Below are positions 53,448-62,158 of a stretch of 64,000 nt of DNA, in pieces (the first letter of the stretch is position 1; the number at the start of each line of letters is the position of its first letter). Below the pieces are notes generated by a model. That model searched no databases. It worked only from the letters and a program-made list of their open reading frames with translations, and was not told the origin of the DNA. Location of the stretch: NCBI RefSeq assembly GCF_020687505.1, contig NZ_JAJEQT010000004.1; one strand, 5' to 3'. Source of the DNA: Coprococcus_C hominis (GTDB lineage: Bacteria; Bacillota; Clostridia; Lachnospirales; Lachnospiraceae). Made by a program: the position numbers and the translations under genes.

Positions 53448-55076
53448 TTACTCATCTGCTAAGATCAGCTGTTTCACACGCTCAATTCCTTTGCGCAGAT
53501 CATGCGATAACATGAGATTCCGCATCTCCGCACGGATCTGCGGAGTCTCTACGACAAACCGGAAGGTCTTCTCCAATGTTTCATCACTCACCTGATTTCC
53601 CATACCAAGATTTAAGAAACCATTGTGCATCTGTGCGAAGGTGTGCTTCGTCTCGCGCTCATTCTGTGCCAGAACAATGGCGGGAACGCCCATCGCCGCA
53701 AGCTCATACACGGTTCTTCCCTGCGAGGTAATTGCCAGATCCGCATCGGACAGGGCATCACTCACGCGCTTGATATCCGTTACCACCTTGATCTTGCAAG
53801 CTTCATCATCTGACAGCTTATGTACATGGTTATCATATCCGGCGCCAAGTACAAACCGGAAGCTGATCTGAGGGAAATCCGCATGCATTTTCTTCGCCAG
53901 ATTATACGCACGACAGGTGAAATCCGAAGGATCACTGCCGCCGAATAACACAACTACCTTCTTTACCTGCTCATGGTACTCTGCACATGGCGCAATCAGG
54001 AATTCATCCTTCAGGCAGACATATTTTTCACCCCAGTAGTAATTTTCACCTTTGCTGTCGTCCTCATACAATGCGTTGATCGTTGCATCTGCCACATCCG
54101 CGCCTGAGCCAATATCCTCCAACGTCACAACACGCTTTGCAAGCTGTTTTAACTTTAATATATATTCCCGCTCGGTGTTCAGACAGTCATGGACGATCAC
54201 ATCCGGATGCCACTTTCCTGCAAATGCATAAAATTCCTCATCATTGCCAACCGACTGGACACGCATATGGGAATCCAGTAATTTCTGATATCCCTCTTTC
54301 CGGTCTTCCCGCGTCACAAACAAGATCTCATGTCCCGTCAGACTGTACGCAAGTGTCAAGCAACGATAGATATGTCCCATGCCCAATTCCCGATATCCAT
54401 CGACGCGGAATAAGATACGTTTCTTCGACAGCTCCTGCTCACATACGATCCAATCTGCATAACTGTCAATATCAATTGCCTCTTTCTCCGGCATTTCATA
54501 GACAGACGCCTTTACTCCAATCCGGTTATTCTCCGACATACACTCCCGTCTTGTAATCAGAAAGGCACCCGCCTCCAGGAAATTTGGCGGAAGCTGCTGT
54601 CGGTTCAGACGTTTCTCATAATTTGGAACACATCTGCCATCCTTCGTCGTCCATGAGAGATGTGGTTTGTTTACCGCGCTGATGTAGGTGTCATAATCGC
54701 TTTCCAAAAATGATTTCAATGCTCCATCCAGCGTCTCCACTGTCAGAAGCGGGGAGGTCGCCTGCAGTGTTACGACCACATCGTACTTCTTTCCGGTCTC
54801 CTGTTCCATCCGGAGCACGGCGTCATAAATCACCGGATCCAGTGTCACCGCATCCTGCGCCAGTGCACTATTACGGTTCATGGCTTTTGCGCCATACATC
54901 GCAGCGATGCTTAAGATTTCTTCATCATCGGAAGACACCACCACATCATCAATATAAGAGCACGCAAGTGCATTTTGAATGGAATAATAAATCAAAGGTT
55001 TCCCGTGCATCAGCCGTACGTTTTTTCTTGGAATTCCTTTGGACCCGCCACGTGCGGGGATAACTGCGAGTACCAT
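53448..55076 (-). CDS. CMP-nonulosonate cytidylyltransferase fused to PseG-like hydrolase
   Basis: 542 residues. N-terminal half (1-225) is a NeuA/PseF-type cytidylyltransferase: IPARGGSKGIPRKN and LQATSPLL. C-terminal half (about 232-542) resembles PseG, the GT-B fold hydrolase that releases UDP from UDP-2,4-diacetamido-2,4,6-trideoxy-altrose: DGYRELGMGHIYRCLTLA, VVLFGGSDPSD and AITSQGRTVYELAAMGVPAIV. Fusion puts an early and a late step of the same nonulosonate pathway in one chain. AAGGAGG before ATG. PseB, PseC and PseH are not in the window. The exact nonulosonic acid is not assignable. Confidence 0.9.
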   Translation of the reverse strand: MVLAVIPARGGSKGIPRKNVRLMHGKPLIYYSIQNALACSYIDDVVVSSDDEEILSIAAMYGAKAMNRNSALAQDAVTLDPVIYDAVLRMEQETGKKYDVVVTLQATSPLLTVETLDGALKSFLESDYDTYISAVNKPHLSWTTKDGRCVPNYEKRLNRQQLPPNFLEAGAFLITRRECMSENNRIGVKASVYEMPEKEAIDIDSYADWIVCEQELSKKRILFRVDGYRELGMGHIYRCLTLAYSLTGHEILFVTREDRKEGYQKLLDSHMRVQSVGNDEEFYAFAGKWHPDVIVHDCLNTEREYILKLKQLAKRVVTLEDIGSGADVADATINALYEDDSKGENYYWGEKYVCLKDEFLIAPCAEYHEQVKKVVVLFGGSDPSDFTCRAYNLAKKMHADFPQISFRFVLGAGYDNHVHKLSDDEACKIKVVTDIKRVSDALSDADLAITSQGRTVYELAAMGVPAIVLAQNERETKHTFAQMHNGFLNLGMGNQVSDETLEKTFRFVVETPQIRAEMRNLMLSHDLRKGIERVKQLILADE

Positions 55077-55202
55077 TTCCTGCCTCCTTATTTTTCATCT
55101 GCAAGTGTCTGAGTTTCCGTTCTTCTATGTACCATACACATCACTGTGCGGCATATATATCATCTACACAGCTCTCACCCACCTGAATCACGCTACTTTC
55201 GA

Positions 55203-55231
55203 TTGCGAAAATATCTATACCTTGCTATAAT
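55203..55231 (+). promoter_or_regulatory. Promoter of the nonulosonate synthase gene
   Basis: TTGCGA (55203-55208), 17-base spacer, TATAAT (55226-55231). The transcript would have a leader of about 53 bases to the ATG at 55291. Confidence 0.8.
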
Positions 55232-55290
55232 TTTATCAGATAAACCCGAAGAGTACAACCGCATGGTGCAATGCACAGAAAGGATGCTAT

Positions 55291-56391
55291 ATGAGTACAA
55301 TTATTGACCGCGCGCTGGCAGGCAAGTTCGTCCTGATTGCAGAAATCGGAGTAAATTATTATGACATCGCAACAAAGTTTGACATTTCATTGATGGATGC
55401 CGCAAAGCTGATGATCAAAGAAGCGAAAGATGCCGGTATCCACGCTGTAAAATTCCAGAGCTATAAGGCTGGCACACTGGCTGCAAAAGCCTCCCCATCT
55501 TATTGGGATACCACGGAAGAGCCAACTACCTCCCAGTATGAACTTTTTCAGAAATTCGACCATTTCGGCGAAGCGGAATACCGCGAATTAAAAGACTTCT
55601 GCGATAAGCTCGGAATCGAGTTTTTGTCAACTGCTTTTGACCTTGCTTCCGCAGACTACTTAGATTCCATGATGGACGTCTACAAGATTTCTTCGTCTGA
55701 CCTGAACAACCTGCCATTCGTCGAATATCAGGCGCGAAAAGGAAAGCCGATGCTGATCTCTGTCGGAGCTTCCAACGAGGACGAGATTACCCGTACCCTG
55801 TCTCTGGTTCGAAGTGTCAACGACCAGTCAATCGCGCTGCTTCACTGCGTGCTGGAATATCCGACACCGTACGAACATGCAAACCTGAACAAGATCACTT
55901 CCTTGAAAAAAAGCTACGCAGAAGATCCAATTTACGCTGATAAAAATGGTTCTCCAATCCTCATTGGCTATTCGGATCATACGAAGCCGGATACCTGCGC
56001 CGATGTGATCAAAACTGCATATAATCTTGGAGCTGTCATCATAGAGAAGCATTTTACATTGGACAAAACACTGAAGGGCAACGACCACTATCACGCGATG
56101 GACCCGGATGATGCAAGAAATATCCTGAAGGGGATTGCATTCATCGACACCCTGCGAGGCAGCTATGATCTGAAATGTCTGGACTCCGAGGCATCTGCCC
56201 GCTCCAACGCCAGACGTTCGATCGTCACCACCTGCGACATCAAAAAAGGCGCGATCCTCACACCGGAGATGCTTACTTACAAGCGTCCCGGCACGGGAAT
56301 CCCACCTGAAAAGATGAATGAAATCATCGGAAGAACTATGGCTGTTGATGTCAAAGAGGATACAATCCTGCAAGAAGGGATGCTTTCGTAA
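55291..56391 (+). CDS. Nonulosonic acid synthase (NeuB/PseI family)
   Basis: 366 residues. TIM-barrel condensing domain: LIAEIGVNYYD, AVKFQSYK, LSTAFDLASADYLD, KISSSDLNN, PMLISVGAS, YSDHT and IIEKHFTLD. C-terminal SAF/antifreeze-like domain (about 300-366; RSIVTTCDIKKGAILTPEML). It condenses PEP with a hexosamine derivative to make a nonulosonic acid, which the divergent NeuA/PseG fusion would hydrolyse upstream and activate with CMP downstream. AAAGGA precedes the ATG. Confidence 0.93.
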   Translation: MSTIIDRALAGKFVLIAEIGVNYYDIATKFDISLMDAAKLMIKEAKDAGIHAVKFQSYKAGTLAAKASPSYWDTTEEPTTSQYELFQKFDHFGEAEYRELKDFCDKLGIEFLSTAFDLASADYLDSMMDVYKISSSDLNNLPFVEYQARKGKPMLISVGASNEDEITRTLSLVRSVNDQSIALLHCVLEYPTPYEHANLNKITSLKKSYAEDPIYADKNGSPILIGYSDHTKPDTCADVIKTAYNLGAVIIEKHFTLDKTLKGNDHYHAMDPDDARNILKGIAFIDTLRGSYDLKCLDSEASARSNARRSIVTTCDIKKGAILTPEMLTYKRPGTGIPPEKMNEIIGRTMAVDVKEDTILQEGMLS

Positions 56392-56419
56392 CATAACTAT
56401 CGAAAAAATCCCCATTTTG

Positions 56420-56460
56420 AATATTTTTCTATAGAAAAATATTTTAGTTTTCTATTTTTT
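56420..56460. terminator. Bidirectional terminator between convergent genes
   Basis: A perfect AT-rich palindrome (AATATTTTTCT/AGAAAAATATT) with T runs following, overlapping the stop of the TIM-barrel gene. Confidence 0.7.
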
Positions 56461-57382
56461 TTGCAAAATACGCCCCAATCTGTGCAATCAACGTGAGTGC
56501 CTGCGCCTTTAGTTCCTGCGGAAATGCCGTCAGGACGGGCGCAGTCTCAAAGCTGAGCACCTGATCAAAGCCAATCTTACGCAATCCCCGGATAAATCCT
56601 TCCCAATCTGTGGAAGTCACATTCTCACGCGCTCTCGTGAAGGTGAATGGTATCTGATGCAGATCCGCCACTCCATCATTGTCATGGATATGCAGAACTT
56701 TAAGCCTTGAACCAAGCGTCGTCAGAAAATCTTCGAAATCAAGTCCAACCAGATTAGCATGTCCGGTATCAAAGCAAAAGCCTAACACCTCCGCCTGATA
56801 CCTCTCGTTCATCCGGTCGATCCGCGCAGCCGCCTTCCTGGCGTCACAGCAAGGGCCTTCTACCAGATGTCCGCCGATTCCACCATACAGATTCTCGATG
56901 CAGATCGTGATTCCCATCTCCTTTGCCAGAGGGGCTATCGTATTCAGGAAACGTTCGGTATAATCCCATTCCGCTTCTTCCGAGCCAAGGAACCGCGCCA
57001 GCTTAAACCCATGCACGACAATATTTTTACATTCTAAGAAATGGCAGATATGCATGCTTTTCACCGCCATTTCCTTCTGCAGGAACTCATTGATTTCTTT
57101 CTTGCCATTCGGGATATATACCGGATATGGCATGTGCATCTGATTGATCCGGATTCCCGCCTTTTTCGCGCCTTCCTTATGCGCCGAGAAAAACTGCTCT
57201 AGTTCCTGGATTGACTGACTAAAAAAAGCATTTACCTTTCCCTCATATAAATCCTTGTTCGTCAGATAACTGTTCAAACTAAAATCTGTACAGGAAAATC
57301 CAGCATCCTTCAACATCCGGAATCCTTTCTCCGGGCACGAATCCTCCACGACATTCCTGCTTTGTACACCAATCTCAAGCAT
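56444..57382 (-). CDS. Sugar phosphate isomerase/epimerase-like TIM barrel, active-site intact
   Basis: 312 residues of the AP-endonuclease-2/xylose-isomerase-like fold. Metal and catalytic residues are in place: Glu163 (IENLYGG), Asp205 and His208 (DTGHAN), His231/His233 (HIHDND) and Glu279 (SFET). It would epimerise or isomerise a sugar or cyclitol (inosose-type) with a divalent metal. AGGGAGA before ATG; the stop of the upstream gene and this ATG overlap (TAATG). Its neighbour at 57382-58437 is a related but degenerate copy. Confidence 0.85.
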   Translation of the reverse strand: MLEIGVQSRNVVEDSCPEKGFRMLKDAGFSCTDFSLNSYLTNKDLYEGKVNAFFSQSIQELEQFFSAHKEGAKKAGIRINQMHMPYPVYIPNGKKEINEFLQKEMAVKSMHICHFLECKNIVVHGFKLARFLGSEEAEWDYTERFLNTIAPLAKEMGITICIENLYGGIGGHLVEGPCCDARKAAARIDRMNERYQAEVLGFCFDTGHANLVGLDFEDFLTTLGSRLKVLHIHDNDGVADLHQIPFTFTRARENVTSTDWEGFIRGLRKIGFDQVLSFETAPVLTAFPQELKAQALTLIAQIGAYFAKKIEN

Positions 57383-58437
57383 TATTTTCTCCCTTCGTCC
57401 GTCAACCGCTCGAAATGAAACTGCGGCAGATACTCATCATTGAAATAAACGATCGGATTCGGGAGTCCCATCTTTCGAAGTTGCTGCTCAATCTCGCGGT
57501 AATAGATATTACAGATAAAGACTGCGGTATCCTTGTCCAGTTTCTTCAAATCCTCCGGATTATGAATCTCCAACCCATCGAGTCTGCTTCCCCATAAATG
57601 CGGGTTATTGTCACAGGTATAGAGCGGCGGGTACTTCTCACCATAACATTTCAGATAATTCCGGCACATATTGCCTGCTCCGAACAGCACACGGCTCTCA
57701 TATCGGGCAAGCGTCGTCTCGATCCCGATCTGCCAGCACAGATAATCTGCCACCTGCTTTGCGTACCGCAGCAACGCAGGACGAAGTAATGGTGATGTGG
57801 CTGACACGGTATCCTCCAGATTCAGAATCAAAATCCCATCAAAACCAATCTTCCTCAACCCACGGATCAACCCGAGCCAGTCCGTCCGCAAGGTCTTCTT
57901 ATACGCTGCTGTAAACGGAAGCAGTGCCTGCGCTTCGCTTCCATTTCCATCCTGCAAGATCACCGCTTTCACCCGATTCCCAAGCGGCGTAATATATTCA
58001 TTCAGATCCTGTCCGCATACATTGCAGACTCCCATATCCACGCAGAATCCAAAGCGCGCTTCTCCTGCTTCCGTATTCAATGCATCGACCCACGCCACAG
58101 CTTCTGCCGCATCCGAGCATACGCCCCGTATCAGATGTCCACCGACATTCCGACACATGTTTTTCAGTAATATCTTCACATTATGCGTTCTCGCTTCATC
58201 GAGCAAGGACAGATAATATTCGCGGTTGACCGTCCATAATGCATCTTTTTCTACGTCCTCCACGATCGGTTCGACAATCCGGTACTCACATGCCGCATCG
58301 CCCCACACATCCGTCTCATCCTCAGAAAGTCCGCAGATTACGCCCTGATCCAGAAATCCGGCATCCGCAATATCCATGATACCCTGTCTTGGACGATCCT
58401 TATCTACAATTCCTTTTGGTGAACATACTATCTTCAT
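57382..58437 (-). CDS. Degenerate TIM-barrel paralog fused to a Rossmann-like domain
   Basis: 351 residues. N-terminal 235 residues align with the intact barrel at 56444-57382, including GGHL, FC-x-D-x-G and DWLGLIRGLRKIGFD, but the metal/catalytic set is lost: Glu163 is Lys92, His208 is Val137, His231/233 are Ile160/Gln162 and Glu279 is Asn206. Only the Asp (Asp134) is kept. The C-terminal part (about 248-340) is a small Rossmann-like module (RVLFGAGNMCRNYL, YTCDNNPHLWG) that also ends three other proteins of this operon. It could be a regulatory or scaffold partner of the active barrel. GGAG precedes the ATG. Confidence 0.8.
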   Translation of the reverse strand: MKIVCSPKGIVDKDRPRQGIMDIADAGFLDQGVICGLSEDETDVWGDAACEYRIVEPIVEDVEKDALWTVNREYYLSLLDEARTHNVKILLKNMCRNVGGHLIRGVCSDAAEAVAWVDALNTEAGEARFGFCVDMGVCNVCGQDLNEYITPLGNRVKAVILQDGNGSEAQALLPFTAAYKKTLRTDWLGLIRGLRKIGFDGILILNLEDTVSATSPLLRPALLRYAKQVADYLCWQIGIETTLARYESRVLFGAGNMCRNYLKCYGEKYPPLYTCDNNPHLWGSRLDGLEIHNPEDLKKLDKDTAVFICNIYYREIEQQLRKMGLPNPIVYFNDEYLPQFHFERLTDEGRK

Positions 58438-58504
58438 GTTATAATCTCCACTTCTAAGATTTCGGTCACTTCATCCGTGCATACATTACTTTCCAAACCG
58501 ATCG

Positions 58505-60793
58505 CTATAGCCTCTCACGAATCTCCGTCGAACTGATTCCCTTCGTATAATCAAAGAATACGAGGTCTGCACCATGCTTGTTCAAATATTCCTTCTCTGC
58601 AAGCCAGCTCCCATCATCGCCATGATCATCACCGGAAAACTGCACATCGAACTGAAACATCTTATACGCATCCCGGATTCCTCCAAAACCTGTCGGAAGT
58701 GCTTCCACCTGATCCGCATACCGGCATGCCTTGACAACCTCGACACGATCTTCACAGGAAATCACCGGATACTTGTTTTTCTGCCGGTAACAATCTTCAT
58801 CCGACACAACCCCTATAATCAGATAATCACACAGCTCCTTGGCTCTCTGTAACAGACGCACATGTCCTGTATGGAACATGTCAAATACACCTGCAACATA
58901 TCCGATATGATATTTCTTTTTTTCTACTTTTTTTGCATTGTCACTCTTCATGTTTGCATCCGAATCTGCCTTTGGATCAATCGGCTCCTGCCTAAATACC
59001 GGTTTCGCATACGAACGGCTTGTATCAAAGATTCCATAATCTGTGATACCCATCGTTTCTAATTGCTTCGCTACAGATAAATAGTTCTTAATGCAGATAA
59101 ACACCTTAAATTTTGTTATATCTATCTTATTTAAAAAGTCCGGTGATTCTATTTTAACTCCTTGAATCTCTTGTCCCCATTTGTTAGGATTATTATCTAT
59201 GATTGTAGAGATATGATACTCTTTACTGTACATTGCTAAAAAACGTTTTGTATATACTCCTGAACCAAACAAAATCAAATTCCGTGTTCCAATATCTTTC
59301 AATGGATTCACAAAAAACCGTTCATATTCTGCTTCTGAATAATTCATTCTTTTACGATTTGCTTCCACAATATCATTATTACTTCTTGTTTTAGAATAAT
59401 ATAAGCACAGTTTATCCTGGTTTCGAATCTGCGCTATATAGTTCCACACAAATCTTCTATAAGAATCAATTTTCTTATCTATTTTATATCTCTTTAATAA
59501 TTCTATTTTGGGTATCGTTTTTTCAAGTTTTGGTTCACCTTCATACACTAAATCAATAAGTCTCGTAACAATAACTCCAACAGGGCAATTTTCAATCGCA
59601 AACTCTTGATCAAAGAACGTAAACTCTCCATCTTCAACAAAGCAGTTTAACGGCACAAGATCATAATACCCCCTTTCCAGTATCTGATCTTCTTCATCTT
59701 CAAAAAGACCAGAAGAAATCTCAGAAGACTGAAGAATTATTCTATAAAATCTATCCATCGCTTCAATAAATGATTTTTTATCCTCAAACGCAATACGTCT
59801 AAAAAATGATAATGCATTTTCACCTTTACTATATGGCATCCTATATACATCATCTTTTAAATCTGCCGGAATCATATGTATTCCCCGTTTTTCCAACTCG
59901 TTATTGTGATTCATCAATTCCAAAAGTCGTCTTTTCCCTTCTGAATAAACGGCTCTCTTTTCTACCTTTTCTTTATATATAATTGTTTGGAGCGCATTAT
60001 TGACTCCTCTATCCAACGATGACGTTACATGCAGCACTTCATTTCCAACATCAAACGGTAACCGATTCTGAGATTTTGACGATATAATCAAAAAAGCATT
60101 TGCCATAGAATGAAATAAATTATTTTCAATCATACCGGTATACAGATACTGCTCTTCCAAAAAAACAGTATCCGGATAATGATACATTGGGGAACACCGA
60201 ATATTCAATTCTTCATTTGGCGTGTATCCGTCTTTCAAAATATGAAACGGACTTTCCAAACCCGGAAATACAGAAAGAAATTCCGATTGGCAAAAGCCTG
60301 TCTGATTCAACATTTTTTTCAGCTTAGCTTTGTCATACATTCTCCCTGAAAAAATATCCTCTTTCTGTGTACTTGCTTTTCTATAATCTTCTATCCCATC
60401 AAAATTACGTCCGGTATATGGGTCTCTATCCCCGCAAAAGTAACGAATTCCAAATCGATTATGCGCCAGAAGGAATAATAACCCATTTGCATTTAATAAT
60501 TGGCGCACAGAACTTATCAGTTGCTCTGGTTTCTCAAATTTCTCAAAGCATTCAGAAAGTATTGCAATATCATAATTCCCGATATTCGCCTTCCATTGCA
60601 TCCACTCTCTAATATCAAGAAAATCCACTCCTGCTATTTTTCCAACACCGGAATCTTCTTGCAGACATTCATATAATGGATCCGTAGGGTATCCTATATA
60701 TACCACACTATCTGTTTTCCGAAAGATATACCATTTTAAGATTGCTTTAGGAAGTTCCCTCTCTATATCTATATCTATATCTTTATTATTCAT
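58505..60793 (-). CDS. Four-domain protein: methyltransferase, kinase, Rossmann and cytidylyltransferase
   Basis: 762 residues. (1) About 30-240: methyltransferase-like domain related to 41965-42882 (AHNRFGIRYFCG), but its SAM motif I is degenerate (YIGYPTD instead of EIGAGCG). (2) About 270-470: kinase-like domain with D-x4-N in DLVPLNCF and a DFG-like Asp in FFDQEF. (3) About 503-590: Rossmann module (LILFGSGVYTKRFL, IIDNNPNKWG). (4) About 627-762: cytidylyltransferase of the TagD/ECT type with HTGH (near 641) and closing ISSTEIR. The kinase and cytidylyltransferase suggest making or attaching a phospho-alcohol (choline-, ethanolamine- or glycerol-phosphate-like) group via a CDP derivative. 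Start: ATG at 60793 has AAAGGA; an upstream ATG at 60829 has none. It is a fused relative of the MTase/kinase pair at 40725-42882. Confidence 0.85.
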   Translation of the reverse strand: MNNKDIDIDIERELPKAILKWYIFRKTDSVVYIGYPTDPLYECLQEDSGVGKIAGVDFLDIREWMQWKANIGNYDIAILSECFEKFEKPEQLISSVRQLLNANGLLFLLAHNRFGIRYFCGDRDPYTGRNFDGIEDYRKASTQKEDIFSGRMYDKAKLKKMLNQTGFCQSEFLSVFPGLESPFHILKDGYTPNEELNIRCSPMYHYPDTVFLEEQYLYTGMIENNLFHSMANAFLIISSKSQNRLPFDVGNEVLHVTSSLDRGVNNALQTIIYKEKVEKRAVYSEGKRRLLELMNHNNELEKRGIHMIPADLKDDVYRMPYSKGENALSFFRRIAFEDKKSFIEAMDRFYRIILQSSEISSGLFEDEEDQILERGYYDLVPLNCFVEDGEFTFFDQEFAIENCPVGVIVTRLIDLVYEGEPKLEKTIPKIELLKRYKIDKKIDSYRRFVWNYIAQIRNQDKLCLYYSKTRSNNDIVEANRKRMNYSEAEYERFFVNPLKDIGTRNLILFGSGVYTKRFLAMYSKEYHISTIIDNNPNKWGQEIQGVKIESPDFLNKIDITKFKVFICIKNYLSVAKQLETMGITDYGIFDTSRSYAKPVFRQEPIDPKADSDANMKSDNAKKVEKKKYHIGYVAGVFDMFHTGHVRLLQRAKELCDYLIIGVVSDEDCYRQKNKYPVISCEDRVEVVKACRYADQVEALPTGFGGIRDAYKMFQFDVQFSGDDHGDDGSWLAEKEYLNKHGADLVFFDYTKGISSTEIRERL

Positions 60794-60837
60794 TGCTGAA
60801 TTTCCTTTCAAACAATTCCCTAAATTCAAATATCAAT

Positions 60838-62145
60838 TTAATCACATGGATAAATCACTATATGACTATCATCGATACCATCATTTATGAGCTGTAAATA
60901 AATTTCTCTCGAATTATTTTTATTTGCAACAACGTATACTGCTTGTTTGTACATTTTTTTGCACTTGCTCAAATCCAAAACCGGAAGTTTTTCTGTTATA
61001 TCCGTCTGCTTTTCAGTACAATTATCACAAAAAGCAACAATACGAAAGTTTCGGGCAAGTAAAAATTTCAACGCATATTTCCCTAGCAAACCTGCTCCAA
61101 ATATAACCACCGAACGCGTTCCAATTGCGTCACATATTTCGTTCCGCTTTTTTTCTCTGACTTCAAATTTTCGTCTTTCTTCATATATATACTTTGTTTC
61201 GTCTTCCAGAAAATGTTTATATTCCTCTTTGTTCCTTTCATCTATACTTAAAGTATAATGATCTTTTAATTGCTTTTTGAACCAGTCATATGCCTCTTTT
61301 ACATATTCTGAATTAATATCATACTTCACTGCCGGAAGGACCTTTTTTAATTCTCCCAAAAAGCACCCTAACATTCTTGAAAAAAAACCAGCTTTATTCT
61401 TAATCTTATTGTACAGCTCTTTTTGTTGAAGCAATCGCTCAAATTCCGCTTTCGCATACATGAGAACCTTGGGGGACAACGTAGAAGCCTCTTCTCGATC
61501 CACTCTATATCTGTACAACGACTGGCTTGTATAGCATGCTTTTTTTGCACATCCAACAACTTGCTGCATAAACCCGATATCCTGATAGGCAGCCCCTGCC
61601 GATTCATTAAAGCTAATACTATTTTCTTCTAAAAAAGACTTACGATATATTCCACTCCACACAGATGTATCATTTGCATATATGTATGCGATGTCACTCG
61701 GCTCTACTATTCGATTAATCAATTCTGTATGATTACCAAAACTTTGATGTCTCCATCTTACCTCATTATTCGAATCAATCGATACAAACATATCAAACAT
61801 TCCTTTGGCATAATCAAGTTGATGTTCTATTGCAAGCCCATACAATACTTCATACATATTAGAATCTACAAAATCATCCGTTTCGACAATTCCAATATAA
61901 TCCCCACGTGCCATACAGATTCCAAGATTCACTTGATAACCATAACTTTTCACTGGAGAATGAACAAGTTTTATTCTCTTATCCTTATTACTATAATTCT
62001 CCAATATTTCCAATGTTCCATCTGTCGAGCCTGCATCAACGCATATAATCTCAATATCCTGCAACGACTGATTTATCACGCTTTTAATACATTTTTCTAT
62101 ATATGGGGCAACATTCAACGATGGCATAATAACCGATACTTTCAT
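60838..62145 (-). CDS. GT2 glycosyltransferase with C-terminal Rossmann module
   Basis: 435 residues. GT-A domain at 1-240: VIMPSLNVAPYIEKCI, CVDAGSTDGT and VETDDFVD. The C-terminal 100 residues (RSVVIFGAGLLGKYALKFLL, FCDNCTEKQ) form the small Rossmann module shared with 57382, 58505 and 62159. A capsule or teichoic-acid type transferase. AGAGG before ATG. The 13-base gap to the next upstream gene supports an operon. Confidence 0.88.
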   Translation of the reverse strand: MKVSVIMPSLNVAPYIEKCIKSVINQSLQDIEIICVDAGSTDGTLEILENYSNKDKRIKLVHSPVKSYGYQVNLGICMARGDYIGIVETDDFVDSNMYEVLYGLAIEHQLDYAKGMFDMFVSIDSNNEVRWRHQSFGNHTELINRIVEPSDIAYIYANDTSVWSGIYRKSFLEENSISFNESAGAAYQDIGFMQQVVGCAKKACYTSQSLYRYRVDREEASTLSPKVLMYAKAEFERLLQQKELYNKIKNKAGFFSRMLGCFLGELKKVLPAVKYDINSEYVKEAYDWFKKQLKDHYTLSIDERNKEEYKHFLEDETKYIYEERRKFEVREKKRNEICDAIGTRSVVIFGAGLLGKYALKFLLARNFRIVAFCDNCTEKQTDITEKLPVLDLSKCKKMYKQAVYVVANKNNSREIYLQLINDGIDDSHIVIYPCD

Positions 62146-62158
62146 TACAGCCTCTTTT

